Source: Symbiodinium microadriaticum (taxonomy: Eukaryota; Sar; Dinophyceae; Suessiales; Symbiodiniaceae). From it: a stretch of 64,000 nt of DNA. The translations under genes were made by a program, and so were the position numbers. Position 1 is the first letter of the stretch, and every line of letters begins with the position of its first letter. The stretch lies in assembly GCA_001939145.1 (NCBI GenBank), contig LSRX01000349.1:291101-355100 (forward strand), written 5' to 3'. Below the pieces are notes generated by a model. The model saw only the letters and a list, made by a program, of their open reading frames with translations. It had not been told where the DNA came from and made no database searches. Positions 1 to 11,602 of the stretch are shown here, piece by piece.

Positions 1-159
1 TGCAACTCAAAGCCAGGATCTCTTTCATTGTCCTTGGCTCCGGGAGTCCTCGTTCAGTCCCAAGGCCGTCAAGGCTTCCACCTGGTCCTCACCTCGACAC
101 CACAGCATACCGCAGCAAAACAAGCATCCACGCCAGAGAACGCAGGAAGCCCGGGCCCT

Positions 160-600
160 AGCCTGGGAAGAGCAGCTCTTGCTTGCGGACCTCCTCGTCC
201 TCCGCATTCTCCTCGACCTTTGCCTACAGGCACTTCAGCAAACGCAAGCTCCCGACACGTCGGACAGGCTCGCCTTTGCGAGCTTGAAGGGCGTAATTGC
301 ATCAATGTCCTCCTTGGCCTTGGAGAGCAAGTTGTCGGCACAGCTGGGATCCCTTCTGGGCGAACGACTCGGAGATTCTCGTCTTCCTGATGGAGGATGC
401 TGAGCCTTCTCAGCATCTGCAGAGCCTTTGTTGATTTGTCACTGAATGCTTCCACCGGTTTCCGCTGTCCACTCGGCTTGCAGCAGTTTGCGGAGGCGGA
501 GACTGCAGAGCTCGCCGTGAGAGGGTTGTCCAGCCTGAAGGATGCCATGGCTCTCAGCTAGGAGCTGTCGGACATCTGACGACAGGGGGCTCTGAAACAC
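160..600 (-). CDS. Candidate short exons, possible midasin linker
   Basis: Three short minus-strand stretches read like helical protein. One at about 600-440 contains DVRQLLAESHGILQ and LRLRKLLQAEW. One at about 330-255 contains KAKEDIDAITPFKLAKASL. One at 225-162 contains VEENAEDEEVRKQELLF and follows a good TAG/G acceptor. They lie just downstream of the recognised midasin linker piece, so they may continue it, but no family motif proves this. No start codon or terminal stop can be placed, and exon limits are approximate. The protein would run on past base 1 of the window. Confidence 0.33.
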
Positions 601-649
601 GAACCTCTCAGGCTGCCGCGGAGCCACCAACAAAGAACCTCCGGATTGT

Positions 650-3600
650 CCAAAGCTTCGTCCACCTGCGTGGTCGACGCGAGTCGCCCGAGTCTAACTC
701 CGTGGACTTGTCATGTGGAACTCTGCTTATCGCGCTGGTGTCGCGAAGAACCGAAGGACCAACTTCATTCTGATGCAACAGCCTAGAGTATTACCTCGGA
801 ATCGCCACTGTGCTTTCAACATGTCATGCAGATCTTCCGTCTCGCTCTCGGAAAGCAAAGCAATAAATCGTCCGTGCCTCCACGCCCAGCGCAGCCTGCA
901 GACCTGCACGAACGGCAACGAGCAGCACGTGTCCAGTCTTGTTCTGCAAAAAGCAACACGTGTCCAAGGGCTGAGACCAGCCTCCCGGCTCACTCGCCGG
1001 AGCTTGCGGAGCATCTGCAATGCCTGCAGCCGCAACCTCATGAGATTGTGTCTGGCGCACATCTACTTTCGCATGTGAGGCGCTCGGATCGTACAATCCG
1101 AGAAAAGAGCCGCAAGAGCAGATGCTGATTGGTGCTGCCAAAGATGGCGGTGCCTCGAAGCAGTCAGCCGCGCTCGGGCTCTGTACCAAAGCCGACGAAG
1201 ATGAACACTGAAAAAAGTGAGCTGACGGCAGTAACTGCAGCCCGTGAACAAGCGCCTCGGTTGCTTGCAGAGTGCAGGTTGCATAATGCCAGAGTGCATG
1301 AGACGAGTCTTCAGTTGCGCCTGGACTGCCAAAACCACAGGCCCAGCAAGATCAGCATGCAGCGGAAACCTAGAAGTCAGCCTGTGTACCTCAGCCACAC
1401 TGACGGACTGCTGTAGCGAAGGACAGAAGCACTCCCAAGATCGCAGCAAAGCCCGATGCAGAGCCTCAGAATCTCAGGTCGGGAAACGTCAAGTCTTTGC
1501 ATCGACGGAGCTGCGTTCTGAGCGGCTGGAGAGATTCTGGAGCTCCGACAGGGCAGAAGGGTCTGGCGCAGCTTCCTAAGACCCAGACTTACAACATCTT
1601 GGAACATCTCGCCCCCTTTGGCTTGGCCCGGTGCGGGGTTCGGGAGGATCCGCTGCCTCACGGCCAACACAAAATAGGCCACATCCCAACTACGCAGTGG
1701 TGGGGCTGGGACAACCGATCCGGCTGGCAGACCTAAAATCCATCAATCTGCGGGCGTTCGAGGGTTTGCCCATGCCCGTATCTTAAGGGCTCGACAGCCG
1801 TGACGAAAGCAGCGACCTCTTGGCAGACATCCTGCGCACTGTTCGATTGAGCTTTGCAGCTGCAAGCTGCGGCTTGGAATGTGTCATGTGCTGTGTCACG
1901 GCAGCGGTTCCGAAAGTATTTTGGGAACCTGGAGACATACGTCTAGTACCCGGAGAGGAGATCAACCCCCGAAGCAAAAGGCACGAAAACTTGTATGTGC
2001 TCATGGCCGGCCACTTCTTAGGAGTCAGATGCTGTGGCCTTGTAGCTGGGCGGCTGCTGACCTGCGGCCTGTGTCGCCAAGAGAATCAGCCGCACCGTCA
2101 TGTTCGAGGCGGTTCGGAAAACTGCGAGCAAACAAATTTCAATTTTCTGGTCGGAAGCCATTGCGATCTACGGGTGCAGGCTGTACAGCACTGAGCGGTT
2201 AGTCTTTCGACTGGTTCGCATGCCGCCTGGCCCGCTAGCACTGCCCACCATTCGGTGACGGCGAGGCTTGTTACAAAAACTTCACCTACGTATACAGGTT
2301 CAAGGCAAAGTACCTCCGATAGGAAAACACGAGACACGCAAGACAGGATGTGCACGGTGTGCGAGCAGGCCGAGGCGGACTGATCTGCCGCAAGATTTGT
2401 ACACTGGTCACTGGGCCACGCCCTTCGTAGTCACATGTCAGGATCTGTTCTTGATGGTTGGTCTCGCAAGATGGTAGCCCGGCGGTCCAGACAGAACTCA
2501 TCGAAGCAACACCAACACCGTGCTGCTGTCTCAGCCTGCTGGAGGAATCCTGAACATGTGCTGACATTTCCATGGTACGACTTTGACCTTAGGAACATAA
2601 TCCCAGGATTTTTCCAGCCTGTAAGTGGGCAGTGTCTCTCGCAGAGTATGGGCTTCTCTTGGACTAGCTTGAATTGCTGTGGCAGACGGGAACCCTGCCG
2701 GAGAGAGACACCGCGATGTGTTCAATGGCAAAACAGGCAGTGTGGCTGGGCCACAGTACCGGTGATAAAAAGGCAGCCAACGGCTTACTGCATGAGCTGC
2801 CCAGTGGAGCACTGCCACATCTGGAGCCCTTGAGAGTCTAGTGGCCTGGGTCCTGGGTTTCAATTTGTCAGCAGTGCATCCTGGCCCAACAGCAACCAGA
2901 AAAGCTCTGACTGCAGGTCACAGTCACAAAGCCCCACGCATCACGTCTCCCAATGAAGGACCTTGGTGCATGGCTGCTGCTGCCAGTCATTGCAGCGACA
3001 GGAACTCGAAGACTGTGGTAGTGTCGAGGACCGGCTTTAACTGGAACATCCCGGGCACGTTCGCAACACACGATATGAGCACACGTTCGCAACACACAGC
3101 GTCAACCATGCTAAGAGGGTACCGTCGAGTCATCACTGTGTCTGTCTTGCTGATATCAGTCCAGGTCATGTTGGCATCGCGGGTTTCACTGGCTACGCCA
3201 GAGACCATGAGACAAGGTCTATTCGAGTCTATTCGATCAACACAACTCTCAAACAAAAAATACAAGTCTCCTACCAAACGATCGTTGCAGTCATCTTGTT
3301 TGCATCGACGTGAAAAAACTGCGCCCAAACCCTTGGATAACTCTGCATAGCGGGCTGCTTCTGTTTCCTGTGGACTTCAACACATGGAGAGCGCAGGGCA
3401 CCTACATGAACCAAATCACGGCACTGACCGTCACTACAGGCCTGAGTTAAGAAGCTTGGCCTCAACGGTCTCAAATTTGGCGAGGCTCGGCACTGCTGTG
3501 CAGACGCTGCCATAGGACCTCGCCGAGGAACTGCGAAGAGGGCCTAGTTATCTCCTTTCGGGTCGCACAGGCAGCCAATATAACAGGGACATGGTTTCGA

Positions 3601-4340
3601 AGAGTCTCTCGGCCCGGCTGCTGTTTCTGCCATCTGAGTCCGGAGCCAACATGCCTCAGTTCGGAGGCGGCACCACGACGGACACGTGGAACGACATACC
3701 AGCACCTCAGCGACAAAAACCTGGCCCTCCCTTTTTGGTCCCGGGCCTGTGGAAGGAACTGAGCCCAAGACTGTAGCCACAAGGGATTGGTACGTCGTAT
3801 TGGTAGCCTGCAGCCAAGCGCTCTCGTCTTTCTGGTAGCATGGTGCCCTGCACTAAGATTTCCACCCATCAACATTAAAACCCAGATGTTGTGAACGGCA
3901 CCTATGCCCAGAAGAGGCCTCTCAGCCATCCCTCTATGTGTCTGCCACAGTGATTCGCTCTGATTTGGCCTTGATATTCCACGGGCACAGACGCAGCAGC
4001 ATAGCCTGGGAAAACACAACGATTACCGTCTGTTTTGCACTCGACAGCCGTGCCTCCAGGGCCAGAAGGAACAGTGACCTGGATAAAAGAAGATTGACAG
4101 AGCAAAGACTGCGGACAGTGCGGACCTCGCCTCAATCTGCTGGCTGTCTGGGACAGCTGCACTGACAAGGCCAGCTTCCTCGCACTCAGCAAGTGCAAAG
4201 AGAGCAACTGGTCACACTGTGATTGGAAGATGTCTTTGGATCAACAATATGTGGCAAGACTTGTCAAGCCTCACTGCCACGATGCGTGTAGCAAGTGATG
4301 TACGCAAACTTAAGACCAGTCCTGCTGCTTATAGGCTTCG
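650..4340. other. No recognisable gene
   Basis: Many overlapping open frames exist on both strands, the longest being 182 codons on the minus strand at 3471-4019. None reads as a convincing protein, has a recognisable motif, or shows splice-compatible neighbours. I treat the stretch as intron or intergenic sequence. It contains one 16-bp direct repeat (3056-3097). Confidence 0.4.
3056..3097. repeat. 16-bp direct repeat, two copies
   Basis: CACGTTCGCAACACAC occurs at 3056-3071 and again, identical, at 3082-3097, with 10 nt between the copies. It is a short local duplication with no evident function. Confidence 0.9.
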
Positions 4341-4352
4341 GTCAGCATGACC

Positions 4353-5034
4353 TCACCAGCCAGATTCAGGAGCTTTCGAGAGGCAAAACACGATCTGAAA
4401 GCTATCAGCAGCCTGCAAGAAGGCATTGTACTCATCGGCAGCCGTCAGGCTCTTCAGGAAGGAGTCCAGGTCTGCCTGGCAAAGCGAACATATGCTTGGG
4501 ACAGGTCTTGCAAAGAAGAGGCCAGCATTCTGATATTCTGCCTGCATGTCACCCAAAGATGCCCGTACATCTTGTAGGTGTCGCATAGCAGATTGGAAGC
4601 TGTCCTCATACACAGATCGGCAGAAGTCAAGCCGGTATTTGCCATTGGCATTTGTCTTTCAGAAACCCAAAAAGACTCTTCAACTCAGCGGCCCTGGTCA
4701 TGCCGATATCAGCGAGAGTCTTCCTCAGCAAAATCAAGAGTTCAAAGTGCAGAACATCTGCGGCCATCACTTTTCCAAGTTGCTCAAGCTGTGACTCGAA
4801 GAGTTCCTTGTACTCTTGGTGTCCTTGGGAGCGACGGAAAGCATCACCGCTGCTGTTGTTCTTTAGCTCTCGTGCACACGTGCACAACGGCCGAGCCCAC
4901 CACGCAGAGTCCACAACCTTGCGGCTGCTTCTACCAGCCAGATTGATTTGTCGTAGTCGCAGGCTACACTGCACCCAAATTGCGATGCCGCCCATTTCGG
5001 ATGCGGGACCTTCGATCTTGCAGTCGAGTAGCAA
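4353..5034 (-). CDS. MDN1: Midasin C-terminal linker exons with conserved motif
   Basis: The minus strand at about 4860-4627 encodes a helical segment containing LLRKTLADIGMTR. This resembles the conserved midasin linker motif of human MDN1 around LFKHLAKIGLSYR. The next segment, about 4613-4480, contains YEDSFQSAMRHLQ followed by LGDMQAEYQNAGLFFA. That matches the pattern that follows the motif in midasin: a Tyr/Ser/Arg-rich helix, then a segment in which a conserved Gly-Phe sits in an ERCxGF-like context. Spacing and order agree with the family. The junction between the two pieces was not resolved. An upstream piece at about 5000-4880 (GGIAIWVQCSLRLRQ) may be another exon. Nothing here is catalytic; the linker forms the tail that carries the MIDAS domain. 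Confidence 0.58.
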
Positions 5035-5159
5035 CGGGTGGGATCCATCTGGCCACAGCGCCAGAAAGTCTTGAGCATGTTCGGCCGCGAATTGATGCAG
5101 AAGCTGTTGAAAGCTGCCTTAGGACGTTGGTCGTCGAACGGGTGTGAAGGCTGCAGGTC

Positions 5160-5460
5160 AGAGTGAGGCCCTTCTATCTTGCATCCTGGCTGCTGTCCTC
5201 GAAGCTGTCCCGAAGCGGCTCCAAACTGGTCGAAATCAACCAGTCCTGACGACATGACAACACATAGCCAAGGCTCGCCGTTTGAGCTGTGGCTGGTGGC
5301 AGCTTCGGGCCTCATGCTTCTGCATGCGCATTCTGGGAGAAATCAGGTCGAGGTCATCCTCGACGTCGTAAGCATGATCCTTCGAGCAACATCCACAACG
5401 ACTCCGACATATCTTCCACGTCCGTCCAGCATTGCAACCTAGCATCGACAGCTGCCATGG
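5160..5460 (-). CDS. Candidate exons upstream of the linker piece
   Basis: Two short minus-strand stretches look coding: HAYDVEDDLDLISPRMRM at about 5390-5335, and SSGLVDFDQFGAASGQLRG at about 5255-5195. Their position just upstream of the recognised linker exons fits midasin, but no specific motif is present. Exon borders are not resolved. Confidence 0.33.
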
Positions 5461-5519
5461 TGGACGGGATGTAAAACCCAAGGTTCAGGTGTTCGCTGCT
5501 ACTAGCGAAGAATGACTAG

Positions 5520-7180
5520 CCACATGGACCCTCACAAGCTCTGAAGGTAACGCAACACCCAAACCACGGGGGACTAGGGCAAGGCTTTCTGCCACTGCTG
5601 AGCCAATCTGATTCCGACCGGTCAGAGCCCTCCTTGCAAGATCTGGCTGCATGCTTCAGCACCAAGAACCAGAACACGATCCGTGCAGTTCGAAGGTTCT
5701 GCAACCAAGTCCCCTGCTGATGAAACTGCGTTAATGCTCGGCCTGAGCAGGTGTGCGTCAACGTCAACACCGGCCCACGAGCATACTCATCGCACACAAC
5801 AACCACGCAATGAAACAGTGGGACGATCCACACACAGACACCGGCCGGATTCAGAGATGTAATGAGGGTGACCATCGATGAAATGGCTGGCAAGCGTGTT
5901 ACCGCATCCACTGGGTTTCTAAGAGTCAGGTCCGATGTGCACAGCTGGACCAACTTATTTCTGAACGAATATCTCAGACATCGGGTGGTTTGCTCTAGAC
6001 TCTAGATGCAGTCTGAACGGAAGACGGAAGGAAGCATCGGAAAGATGGGGAGCCAGAATAGAAAAGCCCAAACCCACTGCACTGGGTCCCCGTGCAGGTC
6101 AGGCAGCCAAGGCGGGGCTCCCGCCAGTGGCGGACGGAGTCGACAAAGCCTCGTCAAGAATTAGGAAAGAGAACAAATTCGTATCTTCATATATGTTTGT
6201 TTTTTATTTTTTCATAATATCATCATGAATCATGATTATTCTTACTATTACTATTGTTAATGTTACTGGCATGCTCTTGCTATTTTATATCAGGACCCAA
6301 AGCATGATCTTTTCTGGAGCCCGGTGAGCGGCGCCTTTGGAGTTCAGAAGCCTCGCGGCGCCAAGCAGCAGCCTGCCAGCACCACAAGTGTATCTCCAGA
6401 AAGCACCGCGAACCAAGCAAAAGAAATTCTGCCGAGAGGCTGGAGCTCTCCGGCTCCAGTAGTCTCAAATCGCTAGTAAAGAGTTACTCAAAGAAATCTC
6501 CTCTGCATCCGCATCAGCCGCAGCGGGTTCCAAGTCCCCGAGGTGGCCGTCGACAACCAGCTCCTGCTTGGATGGCGAGAAGATTTACTATGACTACGGC
6601 TGACCTCTTCGGCTTGGAAGCACAAGCACGAATCTTCCGGCATCCTCCAGCACTCTTGTGCCAACTTCTCGTTCGAGATCCTCGGCGCGTCTCCGACCTT
6701 TCCGCAACTCACGGGGCAGTCATAGCATGCTCGCGTCCGCGTCAACAGCCTTCTTGGGAGCTGGTAGCTGAGGTCGAGGCCGTCTTGACAGAGCTGGGAC
6801 GCGGCCTCCGATGCGTCCAGCCCTCCTGGCCTTGGTGTCTCTCAGCTTGCGATGAATGCTCGGCCTGGGCCGCCTGGGCCCCTGACACTAAGACACCTCC
6901 ACCTGAGTGAAGCCTCCAGAGAGCGCTCCGAGCCTTCGAGATGCGAAGAAGTGCACATGTCAGCGCCCATCTCCGCCCTGGTCCAAGCATGCCACCCAGA
7001 CAGCACCACAAGCTGCCGCAGCATCCGCCACCGACATGACCTGCTGCAATCCGAAGGCACTGCAACGGCAAACAGTTTTTCTCCGGGGGCTCAAGCGCGT
7101 GCCTCTCGACGTCTGCAGACGGTCTCTAGCTGCACCAGGGCAGGCAGCCTAGAGATTTCTGACAAAACGTGCTCTGGAGA
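5520..7180. other. No clear gene; includes an AT-rich patch at 6172-6290
   Basis: Apart from one weak minus-strand coding-like stretch at about 6715-6600 (GDAPRISNEKLAQECWRMP), no gene is visible. Bases 6172-6290 are strongly A+T rich with runs of T and repeated ATT/ACT triplets, in contrast to GC-rich flanks. This could be an intron core, a decayed insertion or a matrix-attachment type region; the sequence alone does not say. Confidence 0.4.
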
Positions 7181-7187
7181 TTCAACT

Positions 7188-7720
7188 TTAAAATGTCTCT
7201 GCCATCAGAGCGTCGGGCGCAAATGCACTCAGAATCTCTTGAAAGGACATGGGCCATTCAAGTCCTCGCCCGTGCTGAACTGCATGCACGGTGCTGTGAG
7301 GCAGTGACTTGAACTTCATCCCTAAGGCGGCTGCCGCTGTGATCCAGTTCAATCTTGCCCCAAGCCCACTGCGTGGATCCTTGTAGCTGGGCATCAGATG
7401 CCTGGCCGTCCTGGGGCAAAGAGCCATGACACAAGCGCGGTGCATTGTTGCTGCGGGCTTTGGGGTGGGCGCGCAGCCTCGCCGCGCTCGTGGGCCAAGG
7501 CTTCATGGAGCTCTCGGAGCCGGTCAGCGAAAGCGAGAAGCCTTGGTGCCGAGACCTGCCCAGCACGCACACTTCATCGTGTCCTTCCTCGTCCTTCCTG
7601 GGATGATACGCGAATCGCACGAAGCATCAACTTGGCCTCATCGCCGAGCGCAGTGCCCACAGCGAGCAATGTTTGCTCGGCCTTGGGCTGAAACGACTCG
7701 AGACCCTTGCGCCTCCTGGA
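7188..7720 (-). CDS. Candidate coding block with an apparent +1 frame change
   Basis: The minus strand reads as protein in three successive stretches. The first, about 7715-7575, contains GLESFQPKAEQTLLAVGTA and LGDEAKLMLRAIRVSS and follows a CCAG acceptor. The second, about 7570-7415, contains LLAFADRLRELHEALAHERG and ends in LVSWLFAPG. The third continues in another frame as GSTQWAWGKIELDHSG. Between the second and third, near 7410, only one base separates the frames and there is no room for an intron. This implies a sequence error, a frameshift or a decayed exon. I do not recognise the protein; a helical linker segment of midasin is possible. Confidence 0.45.
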
Positions 7721-8257
7721 CGCACGTGGGCATGTATGGCCCGGGCTCCACTAACTATGGTTCTCTGATCTGATGCCGTGAACTGTGCAGAACGCTCTTC
7801 AACTTGGACATGACCAAAGCACCGCGCAGAGCACAGTGGCCCTTCGACCACACCTGGACCGGCGGAGGCACAGCCAGGCAGCCCAAGAAGCAAACGGGCA
7901 ATCGATAATGCCGCTTTTGCGGGCTGTTAATCGCAGCCTCTCTCTTCGAGGAGGAGCTGCAGGCCATGGAATTGGACCTGAGTTGGTTTCCCCACCCTTT
8001 AAACCTAAAGCCTAACCAAAAGCAGCGAGCTACCAGTGCACGGGAAAGTTGGAAAATCCTTGCATTTTTCACCAGCAGCTAAGGTAGAAGTTCGATAACC
8101 TGAGGTTTTTTCCGGGTGCTCATTGCTATTGCAAAACATCCGTTGGTTTGACAACATGCTCGGGTGAGCACTGCGAGGAAGTGGCAGCAGGCAGGCCAGT
8201 CCTGACATGAAGACAAATGTCTCCACACATGCCCGAATCGCTCAATGCTGGACCTCA

Positions 8258-8975
8258 TCATTCTCTGCGGATGCAGCAGTTTCGAAGCATGAGCCTGAAA
8301 GCGCGCAGCCGCTTCCATCTGCTGCAATCTGTCTCCGGAGTTCCCCGGCAGCCTGCTAGACTCTGAAGCAGCGAGCGGTGCAGCTTGAAGTTGTGCACAC
8401 CTCGGAACAGACTGGGAATCCTAGCTGGAGTCTGCCTCAATCTTCTCCGTAGGATGCAAGTCTCAGGTGCAGGCTCGAGGTGGTCGCGGCTGTGGCACAT
8501 AAATTCAGCCCCCAAGCCTCCAGCTTGGGCTTTGCAAATCGCAAGCTGAAGCTCTGACACGAAAGAGAAACCATCCGAATACTCGAAGAAGTCTCTCCTG
8601 TTTCGGAGGCCCGCACGCACACGAATCCACTTGCGGCTACCAGGGCCTGGGCTCAGCTCTGCTCTGCTCCCATCTGCTCCCATCTGCTTGTGGGCAAAGC
8701 GACCAAATCGGAGGCTCGGATGCTGACGGCCGAGGGAGCGATGGCAGCGTCGGGCTGCCATTTCGGTCTGAAGCGCGTCCTGAGAGTGTGCCACTGCGAG
8801 GTCTCCCCAGATCTCTCGGATCTGCAAAGAGCTTGCTCTCAGAGCCGCTGCAGGGTGGCAGGTGTGAGGACGAAGTGCAAAGCCGATGAGGATGCCTCGG
8901 CGTTGTTGCAGAGATACAGGGTCAGAAATGGGAAGCTAGGGGCCACTGCTGTATCATCCGAGAACACGTAGCCCA
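8258..8975 (-). CDS. Candidate exons, protein not recognised
   Basis: On the minus strand, about 8970-8845 reads as LGYVFSDDTAVAPSFPFL, continuing to LTPATLQRL. About 8827-8260 holds a 189-codon frame that includes IREIWGDLAVAHSQDALQ and RRDFFEYSDGFSFVSELQ. The two frames are not joined by a splice I can define. The content is mixed beta/alpha and not obviously midasin. It could be linker sequence or part of another gene within the midasin span. Confidence 0.38.
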
Positions 8976-8999
8976 AGCTGCTGAGAAGATGCTGCCGCC

Positions 9000-10320
9000 T
9001 TGAAGTGTAGAGGCACATGAATCACCACCCAACAACAAGCCATGTTCAAGGCTCTGTCAGATGTGCCGGGATCGGGGCAGTGCCAGCAAGGATCGGCGCT
9101 GAACGACTGACAGCCTGCGCTCTCCGAAACAAGTTCTTTGGCTTTGACTGGTTTGCCGGGCCACAGGTGTGCGTTGACACCCACAGGCCCAAATCACTGA
9201 AACATAATCCAAAAAAGATGGTTCGCAGCAGCCCGCACCGAAAATGGACGAGAAACAATGGATGTAGAGGAAGCTACGACAGCCGCGAGAAGCAACCACA
9301 ATTGTGACGAGCATGCCGCGAATCGAGTGACACCTCTCAGGTCTTGTCGAGATCCTTCAACGTGAACACCAGGAGTGTCTTTCGAGACGACAAGGAGGAG
9401 GAAGCTGGAACCCGAGCAGCCAGGCCTCTTTGAGTCCAGGTCAGCCGCACCTGACGATCTGCTTAAGACATGCTTGCTCCGCAGGCTCCACATGCAGAGC
9501 ATCAAGCACACACAGATGGAAACTGAGCTAAGTGACGAAACTCAGAGTGGCCTGGCAATGCTGCTCCACACCCTGCATCCAAAGCAGTCCCGGGAGAATG
9601 CCCACCTTAGCCGGATACGACTCAAGAACCCCGCCCCTTCTAAGACTGGTCCAGTACCCTGAGTTCTGCAGAGTAATTTCTGGCATCTTTGTTCGCCGAA
9701 TTTCGCCGACAAGGCTGCAGGCCCTGGGCATCTGTGCCCCCCTCAAGTCGCTTCCGTCCAACCCTCTTCGGGGAAGGCTTCGACTTCCTCGTGAAGGCTG
9801 TTCTGGCTCCTGTGTGTGGCGGCCTTCAAGATCTCCCAGATCCTTTCAAAGTTTGGAGAAATTTGGCATCAAAGGGGACTAGCAACTCCCGGCAGCTTCT
9901 GATACTGAGGCTTCTGCCCCAGCCCCACAGCTCATCCCAACAGCACAGCAGCCCCTTTGAACTTTTACAGTTCTCGTATCGACCACCACTTTTGAAATCC
10001 AATCCGACGGAAGGATGGATGGAATCGTTTGGTTTTTCGCATGCACGTGTCCCATTTTCTGAGTTCCTTGTCTTTCCGAGCCTCTCTTCAGGACCTGTTA
10101 TCTTCCAAATGAAACAGAGGCAGTAAGAGTCGGTCAGCCTAGCAAGATGTCCGATCTAACCCTCGGCTTGCCTATCCCACTTGAGAGTGAGGATTCTGAG
10201 ATCTGGGTGAGGCAGGGCACCGGCGGTCCATTGGAGGATCTTCACCTGTGACTGTGTCTGACTCTCGTCCGAAGCGAAGCTGCGAAGCTGCTTGGCTATC
10301 CCAGGCCTCGGCCGCGGCCG
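9000..10320. other. No supported gene
   Basis: Overlapping frames exist on both strands, for example a 105-codon minus frame at 9194-9511 and a 95-codon plus frame at 9375-9662. They conflict and neither has a motif or clean splice borders. I see no reliable feature. Confidence 0.35.
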
Positions 10321-10328
10321 CCACGAAA

Positions 10329-10621
10329 NNNNNNNNNNNNNNNNNNNNNNNNNNNNNNNNNNNNNNNNNNNNNNNNNNNNNNNNNNNNNNNNNNNNNNNN
10401 NNNNNNNNNNNNNNNNNNNNNNNNNNNNNNNNNNNNNNNNNNNNNNNNNNNNNNNNNNNNNNNNNNNNNNNNNNNNNNNNNNNNNNNNNNNNNNNNNNNN
10501 NNNNNNNNNNNNNNNNNNNNNNNNNNNNNNNNNNNNNNNNNNNNNNNNNNNNNNNNNNNNNNNNNNNNNNNNNNNNNNNNNNNNNNNNNNNNNNNNNNNN
10601 NNNNNNNNNNNNNNNNNNNNN
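10329..10621. other. Assembly gap (run of N)
   Basis: 293 consecutive N bases. The gap abuts a tandem repeat on its right side, so the true repeat array probably extends into it and its real length is unknown. Reading frames drawn across the gap are meaningless. Confidence 0.99.
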
Positions 10622-10727
10622 TGCGTGTAGGTGCGTGTAGGTGCGTGTAGGTGCGTGTAGGTGCGTGTAGGTGCGTGTAGGTGCGTGTAGGTGCGTGTAG
10701 GTGTGTGTGTGTGTGTGTGTGTGTGTG
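10622..10727. repeat. 10-bp minisatellite followed by a (GT)n microsatellite
   Basis: GTGCGTGTAG is repeated eight times (the first copy lacks its first base at the gap edge), ending at 10700. It then passes into about 13 GT dinucleotides ending at 10727. The 10-mer looks derived from the GT tract by base changes and amplification. The array is open on its left side because of the gap. Confidence 0.95.
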
Positions 10728-10772
10728 CGCATGTGTCTAGAGTCAAGATTCCTAGATGCTAGAGGAAGAAAC

Positions 10773-11201
10773 TCAGGCCAACGCTGACTGCAGGCAAAAA
10801 AGCCATGGAGGAATGGCAGAAGCCTCAGCTCCAGCTTCTGGGAATTCTTCGCCCGTCTCAGATTCACCAAGGAGGCAACCAGAGAGCGGCCAAAGAGCCT
10901 TGATGGCCTCTGCAAAATGTGCAAAAACGGGAGCAGAGCGAAAAGCTGTCTTGGACACCTCGAGCACCAGGAAGAGGTGCTGCGTTGGCAGCACAGACGC
11001 TTCCGTGTTCTCCGCATCCTGCCGAGACAGAAAACTGGGCCGCACCGTGCACCGGACTGTCGCTTCGGCCTTTTGGATCTCGATTTCGTCTGCCTTCTCT
11101 GTGACCTCACAAGGGTCAGGCATTCGCATGTTGAGCAGAAGGGCTTCCCTTGTGTACCCCCTTCCCTTCGCCTGATCATCGGCAAGGGATAGCTTCACCA
11201 A
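10773..11201 (-). CDS. Candidate exon of about 140 codons
   Basis: A clean minus-strand frame contains VKLSLADDQAKGRGYTREAL, then CEVTEKADEIEIQKAEATVR, then HLFLVLEVSKTAFRSAPVF. It reads as a soluble alpha/beta protein with good dinoflagellate-like codon choice. The opposite strand also has a 139-codon frame, but its composition is poor (Ser/Arg shadows). It is probably one exon of a longer minus-strand gene together with the next few entries. No family recognised. Confidence 0.45.
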   Translation of the reverse strand: MVKLSLADDQAKGRGYTREALLLNMRMPDPCEVTEKADEIEIQKAEATVRCTVRPSFLSRQDAENTEASVLPTQHLFLVLEVSKTAFRSAPVFAHFAEAIKALWPLSGCLLGESETGEEFPEAGAEASAIPPWLFCLQSALA

Positions 11202-11289
11202 GAACTGCAGGCGACATTCGGGACAGGAGGTGCTCCACTCGTTGACAAATGATGGTGTTCACCAACGCACACAGTACCAAGGCAGGCAT

Positions 11290-11470
11290 CAGATCTGAAT
11301 TCGTAGTCTCACAAATGCTCTTGTGATCTGGCTGTCTTGGGCCTCCTTGGCCCAGTCCTGGTCGTCCAGCTCACGGTGCAGAAGGGCTGAGGCCAGCTGG
11401 TCAGCCTCGGGCGAGCCATGACCACTTCGCCACTTCGCACTGAAAGTCGCTTCGGGAAAGCCTGTGCTTG
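11290..11470 (-). CDS. Candidate exon
   Basis: The minus frame contains SPEADQLASALLHRELDDQD followed by AKEAQDSQITRAFVRLRIQI and a stop near 11290. It is helical and charged. It lies between two other coding-like blocks on the same strand, so it is probably part of the same transcript. Function unknown. Confidence 0.42.
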
Positions 11471-11602
11471 TGGTGGTCGTGCAGATGTATAAAATATTCA
11501 GCACGGAGATCCCCTGGTCACAGTCTGAAGGCGGAGTCGGGGAAAGTCGGAAGAACAGGGAAGAACAGGGAAGAACGAGGGAAGGCGGAAGGCCAGTGAG
11601 GC

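Noticed and set aside
3471..4019. 182-codon minus-strand frame
   Set aside because: Residue composition is irregular (Cys, Trp and Arg rich), with no motif and no consistent splice borders.
10156..11185. Long open frames across the N gap with threonine-histidine repeats
   Set aside because: They exist only because N codons do not stop translation and the 10-bp repeat has no stop in those frames.
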